DNA from: Anseranas semipalmata
Taxonomy: Eukaryota; Chordata; Aves; Anseriformes; Anseranatidae
NCBI GenBank assembly: GCA_013399115.1
Contig: VXAA01005662.1
Coordinates: 251,227-315,226 of the forward strand
DNA length: 64,000 nucleotides
Reading direction: 5' to 3'
Shown: positions 40,303 through 51,501 of the stretch, one piece after another
Numbering within the stretch: the stretch's first letter is position 1
Layout of the letters: each line of letters starts with the position of its first letter
Position numbers and translations under genes: made by a program
Notes under the pieces: generated by a model
The model's input: the letters and a program-made list of their open reading frames with translations, nothing else
Told to the model about the DNA's origin: nothing
Databases searched by the model: none

Positions 40303-42250
40303 CTAGAAAATAAAAAACAAAGACTGAAGATAAATGACAAAACACATTATTTGTGAATGGAGTATGTTTACAGAGAAAAACTGAAAGGTGAAAAACAAAT
40401 CTGGAGACAATTATTACATGAAGTAACAGTCTTGAATGAATACTAAGAACTGAGATTTCCTGAGGGCAAAAAAAAAAACAGTGTCTACATAGAGTAGAAT
40501 TGATGCTTATGCTGACATTAAATAGTGTATGAAGACAAAAAAACTCTTCATACTTGATACGAAAAAACAAAGGTGATGAGGTGATGAGACAATCTAGATT
40601 TATGAACATTGTTTCAGAAAGAAAAGCAAGAATTCTTCTAGCTTAACTATTCATTAAACCATTAAAGACTGCAAGCTGCCAAAGTAAACTAACAGCATTT
40701 GAGACAGTAAAGGAAATCTTACCCCTAGGTAAATCATTATTTTCCCTGAATGCTATTAAACAGTTTCCATATGCAGAGATTTCCAAGCACTTGCTTCTTT
40801 TGCTTAAAGGTCAAATGATTAGTTTAGATGGAAAGATGTGTCATTCTGGCTTCAAATTGTACTGATCTGTTCTGGCATCATGTAAAAGACAGTTTCACGC
40901 GTAACACTAAGAAAGCAGCTAATCAGAATTAAGTAACATGAAGACAATTATGTCCCAAGAGAACAGGCCTGCTTGATGGTTCTTGTACTTTAAAGGCATA
41001 TTCAACAACATTAGTCTCCAAATTCCACGAACAATTTTTTTTTCCTTCAACATATCCTAACTTGGATATTAACTATTTCAAGTCAAATTCCCCTCTAGCT
41101 CTTTGAAATAATTCTGTTATGTTGAAGCTTTACTTTACAGGAAGTATTTCCTCAAAATTATCATGTAAGGTCTTCACCATAAGACACACAAGCTACAAAC
41201 AGTTTGGATTTTGACACTTCCTGACAAATTCCACTTCTGGACACTTGTGAAAGAGGCTGCCACTTCTACCCCCTCTCCACTATCAATTGCTTTGGTTAAA
41301 AATACTACCTTTAACCATAAACCTGGTGTTAATCACAGCCAGAGACTGTGATTAGCAAAAAGAAAAGAACACAATTACCACTGAGTTCTGTGAAAGTTAC
41401 CCAGCAAATCAGACACCTATTTCAAGAATAGCAGGGCAGGAGCCTGCTAATAGAAATTTCAAATACTTTGCAAAATATACTACTGACTACTTGAAAGACT
41501 ACATGAAGACTTTAAATGGGACTCAGGCACGTAGATTTTATTTTTTTTTTTTATTTAAGTATTACCCTTTCTTGTGATTAAAATGCTTCATCTGAAAATG
41601 AAATAGAGCTTTAGTTATAATTTTTTTATACTGAAACAGAAGAGCATGATACTTTTAACAAAAATTTACACATTCACGTAACTTTTCTTACACATCTATT
41701 TCCCTTATATTAAGTATTTAGAGATCTGACTCAATTAGTATGCACATACAGTTTTGGAAGTATGCTTTTTTTATATATATATATGATATGCAGAGAACAC
41801 TTTTTATTAAAAACCAACATTTTAAATTATTTTAGTAAGAGGGTAAAAATGCAATCACGATTTTTAGCTTAATGAACCACAAACTAAATCTAGAATCATT
41901 TTGGGCCACCATATGCTGGATAGCAAATACATGGTCATTGTCTCCAATAACATTAAATTTAATGACTTTAGGTTTATTTGCACTCAGGCGGTGACATTTT
42001 TCCCAGCGTTTTCAATTCCATTTATAATTAAACATTCTCTATACACATTATGTATTATTTCATGACAATGTGACAAAATGCATCAAGTATGTACATCATA
42101 CCTCAGCACGACTGAGCTGCTAACCATGTTTTAGGAAATGCAATCTTCTTTTGATTTAAATATGAGAAACTCAAAAAAAAGACCAATAAAATCGGCAAAA
42201 CAGCAAGCAACGTGTTCCTGTTTTGTCTGAACTTCAAATTAAAAGCTTAC
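40303..42250 (-). other. PRDM2 intron between the zinc-finger exon and the terminal exon
   Basis: A 1,948-base AT-rich intron with donor AG|GTAAGC at 42250 and acceptor CTAG ending at 40303. It contains poly-T stretches and a short TATATA run near 41775. No further exon was recognised in it. Confidence 0.8.
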
Positions 42251-45200
42251 CTGAAATCTTTTAATTCTTGCTTTGTACTGCTTTCATCTCTTTTGTTTTC
42301 TGCTGCCTCTGCATTTGCCGCCTGCTGTAAGCTTCGTGTAATAGGTCCTCCAATCCTCTCCCTAGATTTTACAGTGAATCTGTCTGCCTTTTTCTTACTT
42401 GCCACAGCAGACTTACTTGGCAAAACAGCTTTATTATTATTCCTTTGTATTCTGACGTGCAATTTCCGGGTCGCTTTGCTCGAGATTCCAGAGGAACTGT
42501 TCTTAGCTACCACTTTAGTTTTTTTCCCATCAACATGAGTCATTTTGGACACTCTTACAGGACTAGAGTTCCTCAACGACGAAGATGAATTTGGCTTTTT
42601 AGATCGAATGGAAGGTACAAATTTAACGTTTTGTTTTGATTTGAAGGATGCAGAGGGCAGCTGGATTTGCGCAGGTCCTGAGGTTCGTGCTCTCGTCTTG
42701 CCCAAGTGAGGCTGCATGCTTTGCATTTTGATTTCTGCATCTGCTGTTCGCCTACGCTGGTTGCTGCCTTTCTCATTGCTTGCAGGTGATGAAGAACTTG
42801 CACTTTTTTTTGATGAATTCTTTTTAGAGGATGGGGAGATGGGTTTTTTGGGACAGCTATATGAAGCATGTTTGTTCAAACTTCCAATGTAAGTGAACTC
42901 TCTATTACAGTAGGGGCATATGTGAGAGTCTGACTCAGATGGATTATTTTTCAATTCTGCCTTCTGCTGGGCAGATTTCTTTTTTTGCAAAATAGCTTTC
43001 TGGACAAGCTGGTTTTTCTTTTTCAATGCACTTATTTTTAGTTTATTTGAGGACATTTTGCTAATCTCAACATTGAAATTAAGTCTTTTAGGCTGACCCA
43101 TCCGTCTGAAGGCATTCTTTCCAGGGCCAGCTATAACCACCATGCCATTCTTAGGCTGCACTGTCTGTTTCAGTGGTACTGGATTTTTTTTGGGTGTGTA
43201 CCTCTTTTTATCACTGGCAGATGCACAAGCCAGTATGTGTTTGTGTAACTCAGGCATGTTATCAACACTTTTCCCACATTTTGTGCATCGGATGGCAGTA
43301 GTAAAAGTCTGTGGAATATTGTGGGTAGTGAAGTTTGTTGCGGTAACTCCAATACCCATAGGATTACGATGGTGATATTGAAATGGAGGTGGCTTAAAGC
43401 TTGGGTAGTGTTGATTGAGGCCCATACGAACATCTGGATCTTTAGATTTTACCCCAGACGCCATTATTTTTATAGTAGTATAAAGCTCTTCAGAGGAATC
43501 ATTTAGATCTTCATCTTCTTCCTCCTTAGGTTCTAGAGAGTCTTCTGACAGGCTCTGCATGTGCTCTATGTTGGCCTTACTGGGGTCAGTAAAATTCTGG
43601 GGTCTCAAAGTCCCACTTTCAAACTCATGATGTGTGCACTCTTTGTCTGGATGGAGATCACGCTGATGCTGTTGCAAATTGCACAAAAAAGCAAATTCCT
43701 TTTTACAGACTGAGCAAACAAAGATATTTCCTACTCCATGAAGCAGAAAACGATGTTCTGACAAGTCTGTTTTATCCCTAAAAAGCTGTACACAGAATTC
43801 ACATTTGAAGGGCCATTCTTCAGCATGAACGGATAAATGCTTAGTTAGGTCTTTAATAGAAAGAAAAGGTGATTCACAGACATTGCACACAAAGCTTTTA
43901 TTGAACGTTTCCTGCACTACTCCCGTTTCACTCGAAGTATAAGGATCTTCTCTCACCTTCTGTTCATTTTCGGTTTCCTCCTGTTTTATTATTGGGAGAG
44001 TATTCTCAAGATTATCAGCAGAGGAAACAACAGAAGAAACCACCGAAAGAGGAGGTGGAGATGGAGATGATGAAGATGAAGAGGAGGAGAAAGAGGAGGA
44101 AGAAGAAGAGGAGGAGGAGGAAGATGACGAGGAGAGAGTAGGAGGACCAGGTGAAGAAGCAGAAATAAGAGGTTCAGAGGGAACAGGAGATGGAGAAGGA
44201 GAAACAGTAGGTGAAAGAACGGGTAGAGGGGACTGGGTAGTAGTGTTAGAAAGTGGTGATGGACAAGAAGAAGTGTTAGTTGCACTGGCAGAGACATCTG
44301 GAATTGATAACGGCATTGTTGGAAGAAGGGGTGGAGGTGATGTAGCAACTGTTAACACAGGTGGGCAAGGTGGGGGGGAAGGAGGATTGGTTGGTGTTAG
44401 CAAAGGAGGCAGCTGGCACATGGAAGATACAGCGGATGTCTGTGGCACGGGGGAAACAGAGGAACTAAGGGGCTGAGAGTCAACAGAAGACAATGCAGAC
44501 AGACTGGGGTCCATGTCAGGCTCTGGCTGAGACTCCAGAGATTTGCTTGGGCTCGGGCTTCTGTTCACACTGGGTGTGCTGTCTGTGGCTGCGTCCACTC
44601 CATTATACTCATTCAGCAGAACCTTCTGTAACATGCAAGTGGTTGGTTTCTTCTTTTTAACACCACTACAGGTTGGCTGTATGGAATTTTCTTTATATTC
44701 CCTAATTTCAGCATCACTGCAAGGCTTCTTGTGGACACTTAAATCTAATACAGATTCCCAAGGAACCTGATTCTTATTTTTGACATCAGACCTCTGTTTT
44801 ACACCACTAGACAAATCCAGTGGCTGCTGGTTGCACACACTGCCAAAAGCTGGAGCTGCTGTCCAGTCTTTTGATAGTTTATAGTCTTCAAAGCAAAGAG
44901 GGCTCATAGTCTCTCTTTCCTCCCTTCCAGTCAAGCTCCAAGCAGGTGAGTTGCTGTGGCTTTCTAACTTTGGCATTTTTGAACTTCGAAGATTATCATT
45001 CCACACAGTTTTTCCCTCACCTGATTTGACGAAGTCTCGAAGTACTGGACTGTGCTGTGGAGAACTGGGAGGAGAGCTGGTCCTTCTTTTAAATCTACTG
45101 GATACTGGAGGCAAAATAGGTGATGACGTAACAGAAGGTCCTAGTTTAGGGATTTCACTTGACGGAGTTATCTTATTGTCCTGTGTCTGAAGAAGCTGCT

Positions 45201-46622
45201 TTAATTTTGATGACAAATAAACGCTTTTTTCTTTATGAAAAGGTAAGCTCTCTGTTGAAATGCTTAGAGGAAGATTTAAAGAACTAGTAGGAGTTATAGG
45301 TTCTGGGTCTACTTCAGTTTTTATTTTTGGTACAAGAGGAGGGCTGGCAGTTCTCCTCTTTTTGGATTCATTGCTCCCACTGCTAGAGGGCTCCTTAGGA
45401 GGTTCATTCACATGTGTTTGTGTAACCTTTAAATTTGAGGAAATTTCCACTGTGACAGGACTGATTATGCAATTTAGTCCATATAACTCTGCAGAGTTGG
45501 ACTCCATCTGAATCACATCACAATTGCTAGTGCTGCTGTTGGACTGAATTTTACCATCAATGTAATAATTTAAGTTTTCAGAGATATTGCTGGAAATATC
45601 CATAATATAGACATCATCTACTTCACCTTCCTCTTCTATTTCTGTACTTGCTATATATACACTCTGGACTGGTGGGGCCTGCTCAGTTTGAAGCGGTGGC
45701 TCTTCAGGATAGAATCCTTTTCTTCTGACACCTTTGGGAATAAGGTGACGCTCATGAACCCTGCGCTGATGCCTCCGCATGTTGGTGTGAGTTCCAAAAA
45801 CCTTTTTGCAGTATTTGCATGGATGCAATTCTTTGGGCTCCTTATTTTCCTCAGCAAAAGTGGAGTTTGACATTTCTTGGGAGACTTTCTCAGAATCCAA
45901 GACTACGGAGTCTTGCACAAGACTGGAAACATTCAAGTCATCTTTAAGACCATCATCCACAATTACTTGGTTATCAGCAACATTATCCAAGTGTTGTGAC
46001 GATGATAGGGTCAAGAACGGTTTCCTTTTTGGCCCTGCTTCATGGCGCCGTTCATGTCTTCGTCTGTTAATTTGAGTACCGAAGGCTTTCCCACAATATC
46101 GACATTTGAAAGCATGGTTAACAGTAGATATATGAATGTGCATGTGGCGTTCAAGTCCTTGCTTTGTTGTAAACTTCCTCTCACAATGCTGACAGGGAAA
46201 CATGAATGTTTCCTGAACATCACCATTTGATTCACCTCTTGCTTTTGGAATTTTCACAACAAGTTTCTTTGGAGAGCTTTCTGGAGATTCCTCTGACGAA
46301 CTCTTTTGCTCTTCCATAGAGTCTAACTTTTCTTCACATATCAAAGGCATCTCAGCATTTTCCTTAGGCATATTGGTATCTTCCATCTCCTCGTCATCTT
46401 CCTCCTCTTCATCCTCCTCCTCTTCATCATCATCTAAATCATCTGATCCACAGTTTATTGCTTCTCCTTGTTTGTCTTCAGTCACCATTTGCGGTTCACT
46501 GGTAGGACTGGGGATCATCAGCTTTGGAAGTACATCCTGATTTACCATCTCCTGAATTACAGCTGTTTGTTCCAGGGACAGTACAGCAGAAACAGAAGGC
46601 TTTTCATCTTCTTCCTTATGAC
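42251..46622 (-). CDS. PRDM2: PRDM2 (RIZ) large zinc-finger exon
   Basis: A 4,372-base exon (1,456 whole codons plus two bases at each end), matching the very large zinc-finger exon of human PRDM2 closely in order and length. The acceptor is CAATCAG|GTCAT and the donor TTCAG|GTAAG. PRDM2 is a nuclear zinc-finger regulator whose long form methylates histone H3K9 through a PR domain encoded upstream. On the minus strand, in order: an acidic tract (46381-46443); an LxCxE Rb-binding motif, LICEE (46330-46344); zinc fingers 1-3 (46132-46194, 46042-46104, 45754-45819); an LxxLL box, LKQLL (45190-45204); CtBP-type PLDLS (44809-44823) and VLDLS (44737-44751); a proline-rich region (44164-44406); poly-serine (44065-44133); fingers 4-6 (43825-43887, 43738-43803, 43651-43716); and two CCHC fingers (43225-43287, 42853-42918). 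All finger ligands are intact. An open frame runs 40 codons upstream to 46743, but that part is intron. No frameshift or in-frame stop is seen. Confidence 0.97.
44065..44133 (-). repeat. Poly-serine coding tract in PRDM2 (homopyrimidine on the coding strand)
   Basis: Twenty-two serines with one phenylalanine between a PGPPTL stretch and PSPPPL, encoded mainly by TCC, TCT and TCA. The plus strand is therefore almost pure purine (GAGGAGGAAGAAG type). Human PRDM2 has a similar Ser-run with an internal Phe at this place. It is a likely site of length variation. Confidence 0.9.
46381..46443 (-). repeat. Acidic Asp/Glu coding tract in PRDM2
   Basis: Twenty-one nearly uninterrupted Asp/Glu codons (GAT, GAA, GAG) just N-terminal to the LxCxE motif. 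The equivalent human region is also an Asp/Glu run, but longer. The coding strand is purine-rich here, opposite in strand sense to the poly-serine tract of the same exon. Confidence 0.9.
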
Positions 46623-47898
46623 CTGATTGACAAAGCAGGAAAAGAGAAGCATGAGCCACTTCTACCAAACACTTTGAAGTATGCTGCACCTTTCTCCCAC
46701 CTTTTCCTCTAACACAGCATAGCCAACACTTGATGACCCACACAATACCGCTCTATTTCTCACTGCTGTGATTGGGTCCCAAACATAAAACTGTATTCAG
46801 AAATTTCCCTTCTGAAACTTCAGCAAAATGTAGACAGCTGCCTAAATTTAACACAGTGAGAATCTTAGGATTGAACATTGTGGCCAAAGAAAACAAAACG
46901 ATAGGCTTCAGTACATTTCAAGAAGCGTCTGAAAAAAACTTCACTGACTTTTCTTGCAGCAAAGGAGCGTCAGAAAAGTACAGCAGTACACAGAGATAAA
47001 GTATCTAGGAAGTCTGTCACAGAAATTTTGGACTTGGACCATTTCCCCTAAATTATTATTATTTTTAGGCACAATACAACAATCTGGACTTGTACTGTAA
47101 TGCACAGCAAGGCATACCTTGTATCTGGTGTGGTACTTCCATTCTTTCCATTTGATCAGATTTTCTACTAGCTATTGTCTGAATGGCTATCTCCTACATT
47201 TCTGAATCAGCCCGCATGCATCTCATTTATTTGGTGTAAACCGATTGTTTATTCACACCTCTGCATGCCAGTTTTATCTATCTGCTGTCAGATATATCCA
47301 TTGCTGAAGAAAATAATTCTCTTGCCAATTCACACAGTGTTTTGTAAGTGGTTATGTGTATAAAGCAAGAAGTTTACCTCTACCCCCTAGCTGGGGCTTA
47401 AGGCACCAGCAACAATGGTGCCTATAGCGTGCAAGCAGAAGGGACAGAGTGAAGGAATAGGCCAAAATGTTCAAGAAAATAAACTTGGAATAAAAAAAAA
47501 AAAATCAGGACCCATACAGAGGCCTTAGGACAAGCAGTATGTTTAGCTATTCTGTGCATTATTACTATAATTTTTTCCCCATGACATTGGCTTCTCTTAA
47601 ATAGCTCTAACAATGACTGCACAACTAGGCTCCCAAGGATTTTTTAAATAAGGACTTTTCTGTTCTAAGGGGTTTGGACACAAATTTTACAGTACACTAG
47701 TTTTTCCTATTGTCAGAGTTGCACATTTAATGACATCACTGATTTCAAAATTGCTTACTAATAAAAATGTTTGGGTAGACAATATAAACACACTCACTTT
47801 GCTAATTGCAATATAACATACTAACTTATTAAAAGTGACAAAACTTGTCCTTTGATTTAAAAAGGTAGTTAGAAAATAAGACACTTGAGAACTCTCAC
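46623..47898 (-). other. PRDM2 intron between the 111-base exon and the zinc-finger exon
   Basis: A 1,276-base intron. The donor is GAAG|GTGAGAG (minus strand, ending at 47898) and the acceptor is TTTGTCAATCAG at 46623. No additional exon or repeat was recognised; short A-runs occur near 47490-47505. Confidence 0.85.
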
Positions 47899-48009
47899 CT
47901 TCTTTAGAATCCTTCATATCTGCAGAAGGAGAATCCAGATCAGTCTTTTTCTGCTTTGTATCTGTTGCCTTCTTTCCCTTGTTTTTACCTTCCTGAGTCT
48001 TTTTCTTTC
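47899..48009 (-). CDS. PRDM2: PRDM2 111-base exon containing the RIZ2 start Met
   Basis: An exon of 2 + 36x3 + 1 bases. The acceptor is TTTCTCCTAG|GAAAG (first base 48009) and the donor is CTAAAGAAG|GTGAGAG (last base 47899). With the split codons it encodes 38 residues, starting GKKKTQEGKNKGKK and ending SADMKDSKEG. Human PRDM2 has a co-linear 38-residue segment (residues 171-208 by my count from memory) with GKKK at the start and NMRDSAEG at the end. It is a basic linker between the PR domain and the acidic region and resembles a nuclear localisation signal. The one-base overhang joins in frame with the zinc-finger exon (GGT, then HKEEDEKPS). The preceding exon, which must supply the first base of the opening Gly codon, was not found within 48010-64000. 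Confidence 0.92.
47915..47917 (-). other. PRDM2: Internal ATG expected to start the PR-minus isoform (RIZ2)
   Basis: The minus strand reads GCAGATATGAAGG, with G at -3, a moderate initiation context. By alignment this Met corresponds to human Met202, the first residue of the PR-lacking RIZ2 isoform. From here the product would be 7 + 1,456 + 4 = 1,467 residues. From memory the matching human PR-minus, short-C-terminus isoform is 1,481. The internal promoter that drives RIZ2 in mammals lies upstream and was not identified. Confidence 0.65.
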
Positions 48010-51000
48010 CTAGGAGAAAGAAAAAAACAACACTATTTATTATTCTCATTCAGCAACTTTTATTTTTCATACTTGAGTGGCAAATTAAAACACCCAGCTT
48101 TGGAATATAACATACTTCTGTAGAAACACTTTTTTTCCCCTTAGGAATACAAGTGACAGCTCTGTAAGAAAGGACAGCATTCAGAAAACACATTCACTAT
48201 ATGCAAGAAGCACTAAAGGCCAAAGTGTAGAACAAAGGAAGCAAGAAAAGATGACTTACAAGAAATTACACATCAGCACATTTAATTTTTATGTCTGCTC
48301 TGTGAATACATATTGATAAACCAGTAAGTCTCTAGGGCCTAGAAGAAATTAAAAGTAAAAATTGTGAGTTTCCAAAAACCTAAGACTCCAAAACATCTTA
48401 CAAAGCAAGCGCAGACTATAAGGGAAATGTATTGTCCACAGAGTTAACCAGCTCGTGTCATACAGTTACCCACTACCTTCAGTCAGCTGGATTACTGCAC
48501 TTCATACAAGCATACAGAAAATTTGAAATTTCTTCATGTAATACTAATCCTTAGTGTTAAATGGAAGACCTCACCAAATAGAAGCTCAAAGAGGCTTCTA
48601 CACTTGCGTGGCCGTTCTGAACAATGACGTGGAGAAGAGTTGTAATAAATGCAATAAGTAGAAACATTATGAGAAGACTAAAAGCAGCGTGATATTGACC
48701 AACACGGACAGGCAGCAAAAACAAATTAGACGGAACTGGAAAACAGTAAACTATAATGTTATATCATCATGTCCACTGACACAAACAAGTTTACCAACAC
48801 TTTCTGCTAGCAAAATTAAGCAGCATGTAAGAGTTGCACAAGATGATGAACATAATGAAGATTAGGGCAAAATGGCATTACACAAAAGACCTAATCAGCA
48901 ATGAAAGATATAAAGACACTCAAACCTTCAATCACCAACATGCTACAAAGTTATAATGCTATTTTTTTGCCCTGGCTCTTAAAGATTCAGTCCTGTAGCA
49001 TTCAGAACCGATGGCAAGGACTGCTGATAACCAACAAAAGAAACTTTCAGATATTCTAACAAGTCATCGCAAAGACCTTATTTCTCCACACGAACCTGAC
49101 ATATAACCATGGGCTTGAAATACCACTCATCTGAAACGTCACAATTCCACACATCCACCTCTTAGGAACGAGAATTCTCCAGAAGCAGCAATCCGCATTT
49201 CTCCTCTGCTCCCTCTAACACACAAAATACTACCCTAACACACTGACCCTTCTTCTCTAGTCAGAAGTGTGAATCATAGCCCTAAATCCGTCTCTTACTT
49301 AGAAGCACATTCTTCCAACTCATAATCCTGTCAACAAGTTCCTCCTTTTTTTCACTAAGTATTTTTCGCATAGTAGGCCAAGAACTTGAAATGCCTTTTC
49401 AAAAATGTTCCTCTCTATTCAAACTCAAATTTTCAAAGTATGCACCCCCTGCTATAGAACAGATCAGAGACAGGTCAGCTTTAAAAGGAAATGCTTGTTT
49501 TTATTTGAACATTCTACACCATCCAAATAATTATCTGCATTTCCTCTCAAGGAGCTCAAGTTTCACAGGTGCTCCCCAAATTCCACAGGGTTTTTCAGTT
49601 TCATGTGTGTAATTATCTTTTTTTTTTCCTTCCTTTTTCCACTTTAAGTTTTCAGTCTGAGAAACTGATAGTACCGTCACTCAGAATGCATTTTTGTCAT
49701 CTTTGGACAATACACTTCCTAAACTGAACTAGCGATTATCCCATAATATCCTCAAATATCCTAAGTCTCTGTGTTAAAACCACACATAATGAGCAAACTC
49801 TGGTTTACTTGACACTACAATACGAGGCTTCAACACCAAACACCTGCAAGTTGTCAGCCGTGGTCAGAGAGGCACAGGGAGTTGAAGCACATCTTTATCC
49901 CACAGGTTACTGAATGTCCAGGTTGGACAGAACTCAGCACTGCCGGCACCTCTGCTGTTTGCAACAACAACAACTAGTACCAAGATCTGAGTACGAAGAA
50001 TTCCAAACAAGTTTCCAGAAATATCTGCCAAGCCACCCCAAACTGCTCTTGAACTCTACAGTAACACAAATCAAGAGATATTCTATTTCTAGGTAAGAGG
50101 TCTAAGTGTAAAGTTTCAGTACATTCCTAGGGAACCAAAATTGCATCACGATACACCTTAGGAGCCATGCAACAACACATGTATTTAGCTGTTAGAACCC
50201 TTTAAGAGCCATTAGCTTTTTTGTAGACTGCTTATCATTTGAACACTAACATCAGTAATTTTGACTTCACTGACAAAATTCTAGGTGCCTTTCTCACCTT
50301 CACAGGTGAGAATGGGAACAAGAAGGAAAAGCCTCATCCATGCCAAGCCTGGCCACAGCTAGAGCCAATGTTTTACAAGGTGGTGCAGCACAGGATGGTA
50401 TTTTGCAGATGAAGTTACTGGACAATTCTACCTCTGACAGGTTACTCTAAAAGCCTTCAAACCAAGACCCAATTCTTTCTCACAGCAAGATTAGAAATAA
50501 AGCGTGCTCTTTAAAATGTGAGGCAAGATAAGTAAAAGCAACAAAAATCACTGAAGTACTAAAGCAAACACAGGTTTTCTAAAGTGTTGTCCATTTACAG
50601 AATACAGAATTTATAGCACTTCAAATGCAATGTTAATCTGGGAAGTCACTAGCAGGATTTGACCGCTTGCAACTTACCTCTTGACACACTCCTATGGAGC
50701 AAGGAAAAAAAAAGCGAGCAAGCTGCTCACCGTTGGATATTAAAGTTATTGGCCTTTAAGCATAAAGGCAATTGAAGAGAAGTTATATCTAGCACCTACT
50801 TGCCTTTACTCCGAACAGTGAGCAAAATTGCTTGCGTACATATATAATTTTAGATGTGCCAGTTCAGCTTCTGACATCAGCTAAGATAGCAACTGATTTT
50901 TGATGTTTTCTTTATCAGTTTTGGCTTGTTCACTTTTAGGTTGCAGTTTTCTTTATAAAGACTAAAAAAGAATCCGCTATACTCAAGCATGGCAATGACT

Positions 51001-51442
51001 GTCCAAGACTCATCCACCTCATGGTCCAAGGCCTACCAGCATCCAATTGCAGATGTCCAGGAAGAGCATTTAAGAACAGAGTAACAGTAAAGCGATACTT
51101 CCTTGGTATACTCTCCCAGCTTTCACCTCTCTAGCCCTCAGGAACTTTTGAAGATACTGACTAGTTTTTGATAGACTTTCCTTCAGGAGTTCTCAAAGTG
51201 CTTTTTAAATCCACATGAACCTGAAAGATTTGCACCAGTTTCTTCCTGCATAGTCCAAGGGAAAACCACTACCTGCGTTTCTGATATAAAGGGTATCAGT
51301 GAGGAGGTAACCCAAGGTCTGCCCCACAATTTTCTTACAGTTTAAGATATCAAGAACTAATAGAAGCCTGCAGGAGGGGAAAAACTTCCTCACAGTACAG
51401 AACCTGGTGGAAGCCTGAGTATAAGTACACACGTGCACTTAC

Positions 51443-51501
51443 CATCAGGTTCCTGAAGGGTCCTACATGGCTGCTACTGCCAGCTGGATCCTCCACTTGG
51501 T
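51443..51501 (-). other. Possible 59-base cassette or non-coding exon
   Basis: The minus strand shows TTTCTTGTTTAG|ACCAAG and, 59 bases later, TGATG|GTAAGTG, a strong acceptor-donor pair at micro-exon spacing within the PRDM2 intron. One frame is open throughout (contains VEDPAGSSSHVGPFRN). The length is not a multiple of three, so including it in the PRDM2 coding sequence would shift the frame. It could be a poison exon, part of an alternative 5' UTR, or a decoy pair. No known PRDM2 isoform with it comes to mind. Confidence 0.25.

Noticed and set aside
40151..40609. A 152-codon minus-strand frame covering the PRDM2 terminal exon
   Set aside because: It runs from intron through the acceptor at 40303 into the 3' UTR in a frame different from the spliced PRDM2 frame. 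The in-phase reading stops at 40290.
42212..46712. Plus-strand frames opposite the PRDM2 large exon
   Set aside because: They are antisense shadows of a strongly constrained coding exon with no independent start or splice context.
46623..46743. An upstream in-frame Met at 46743 as a start of the zinc-finger exon
   Set aside because: The first 40 residues are intronic: a clear CAATCAG|GT acceptor lies at 46623/46622, and splice phase matches the exon at 47899-48009.
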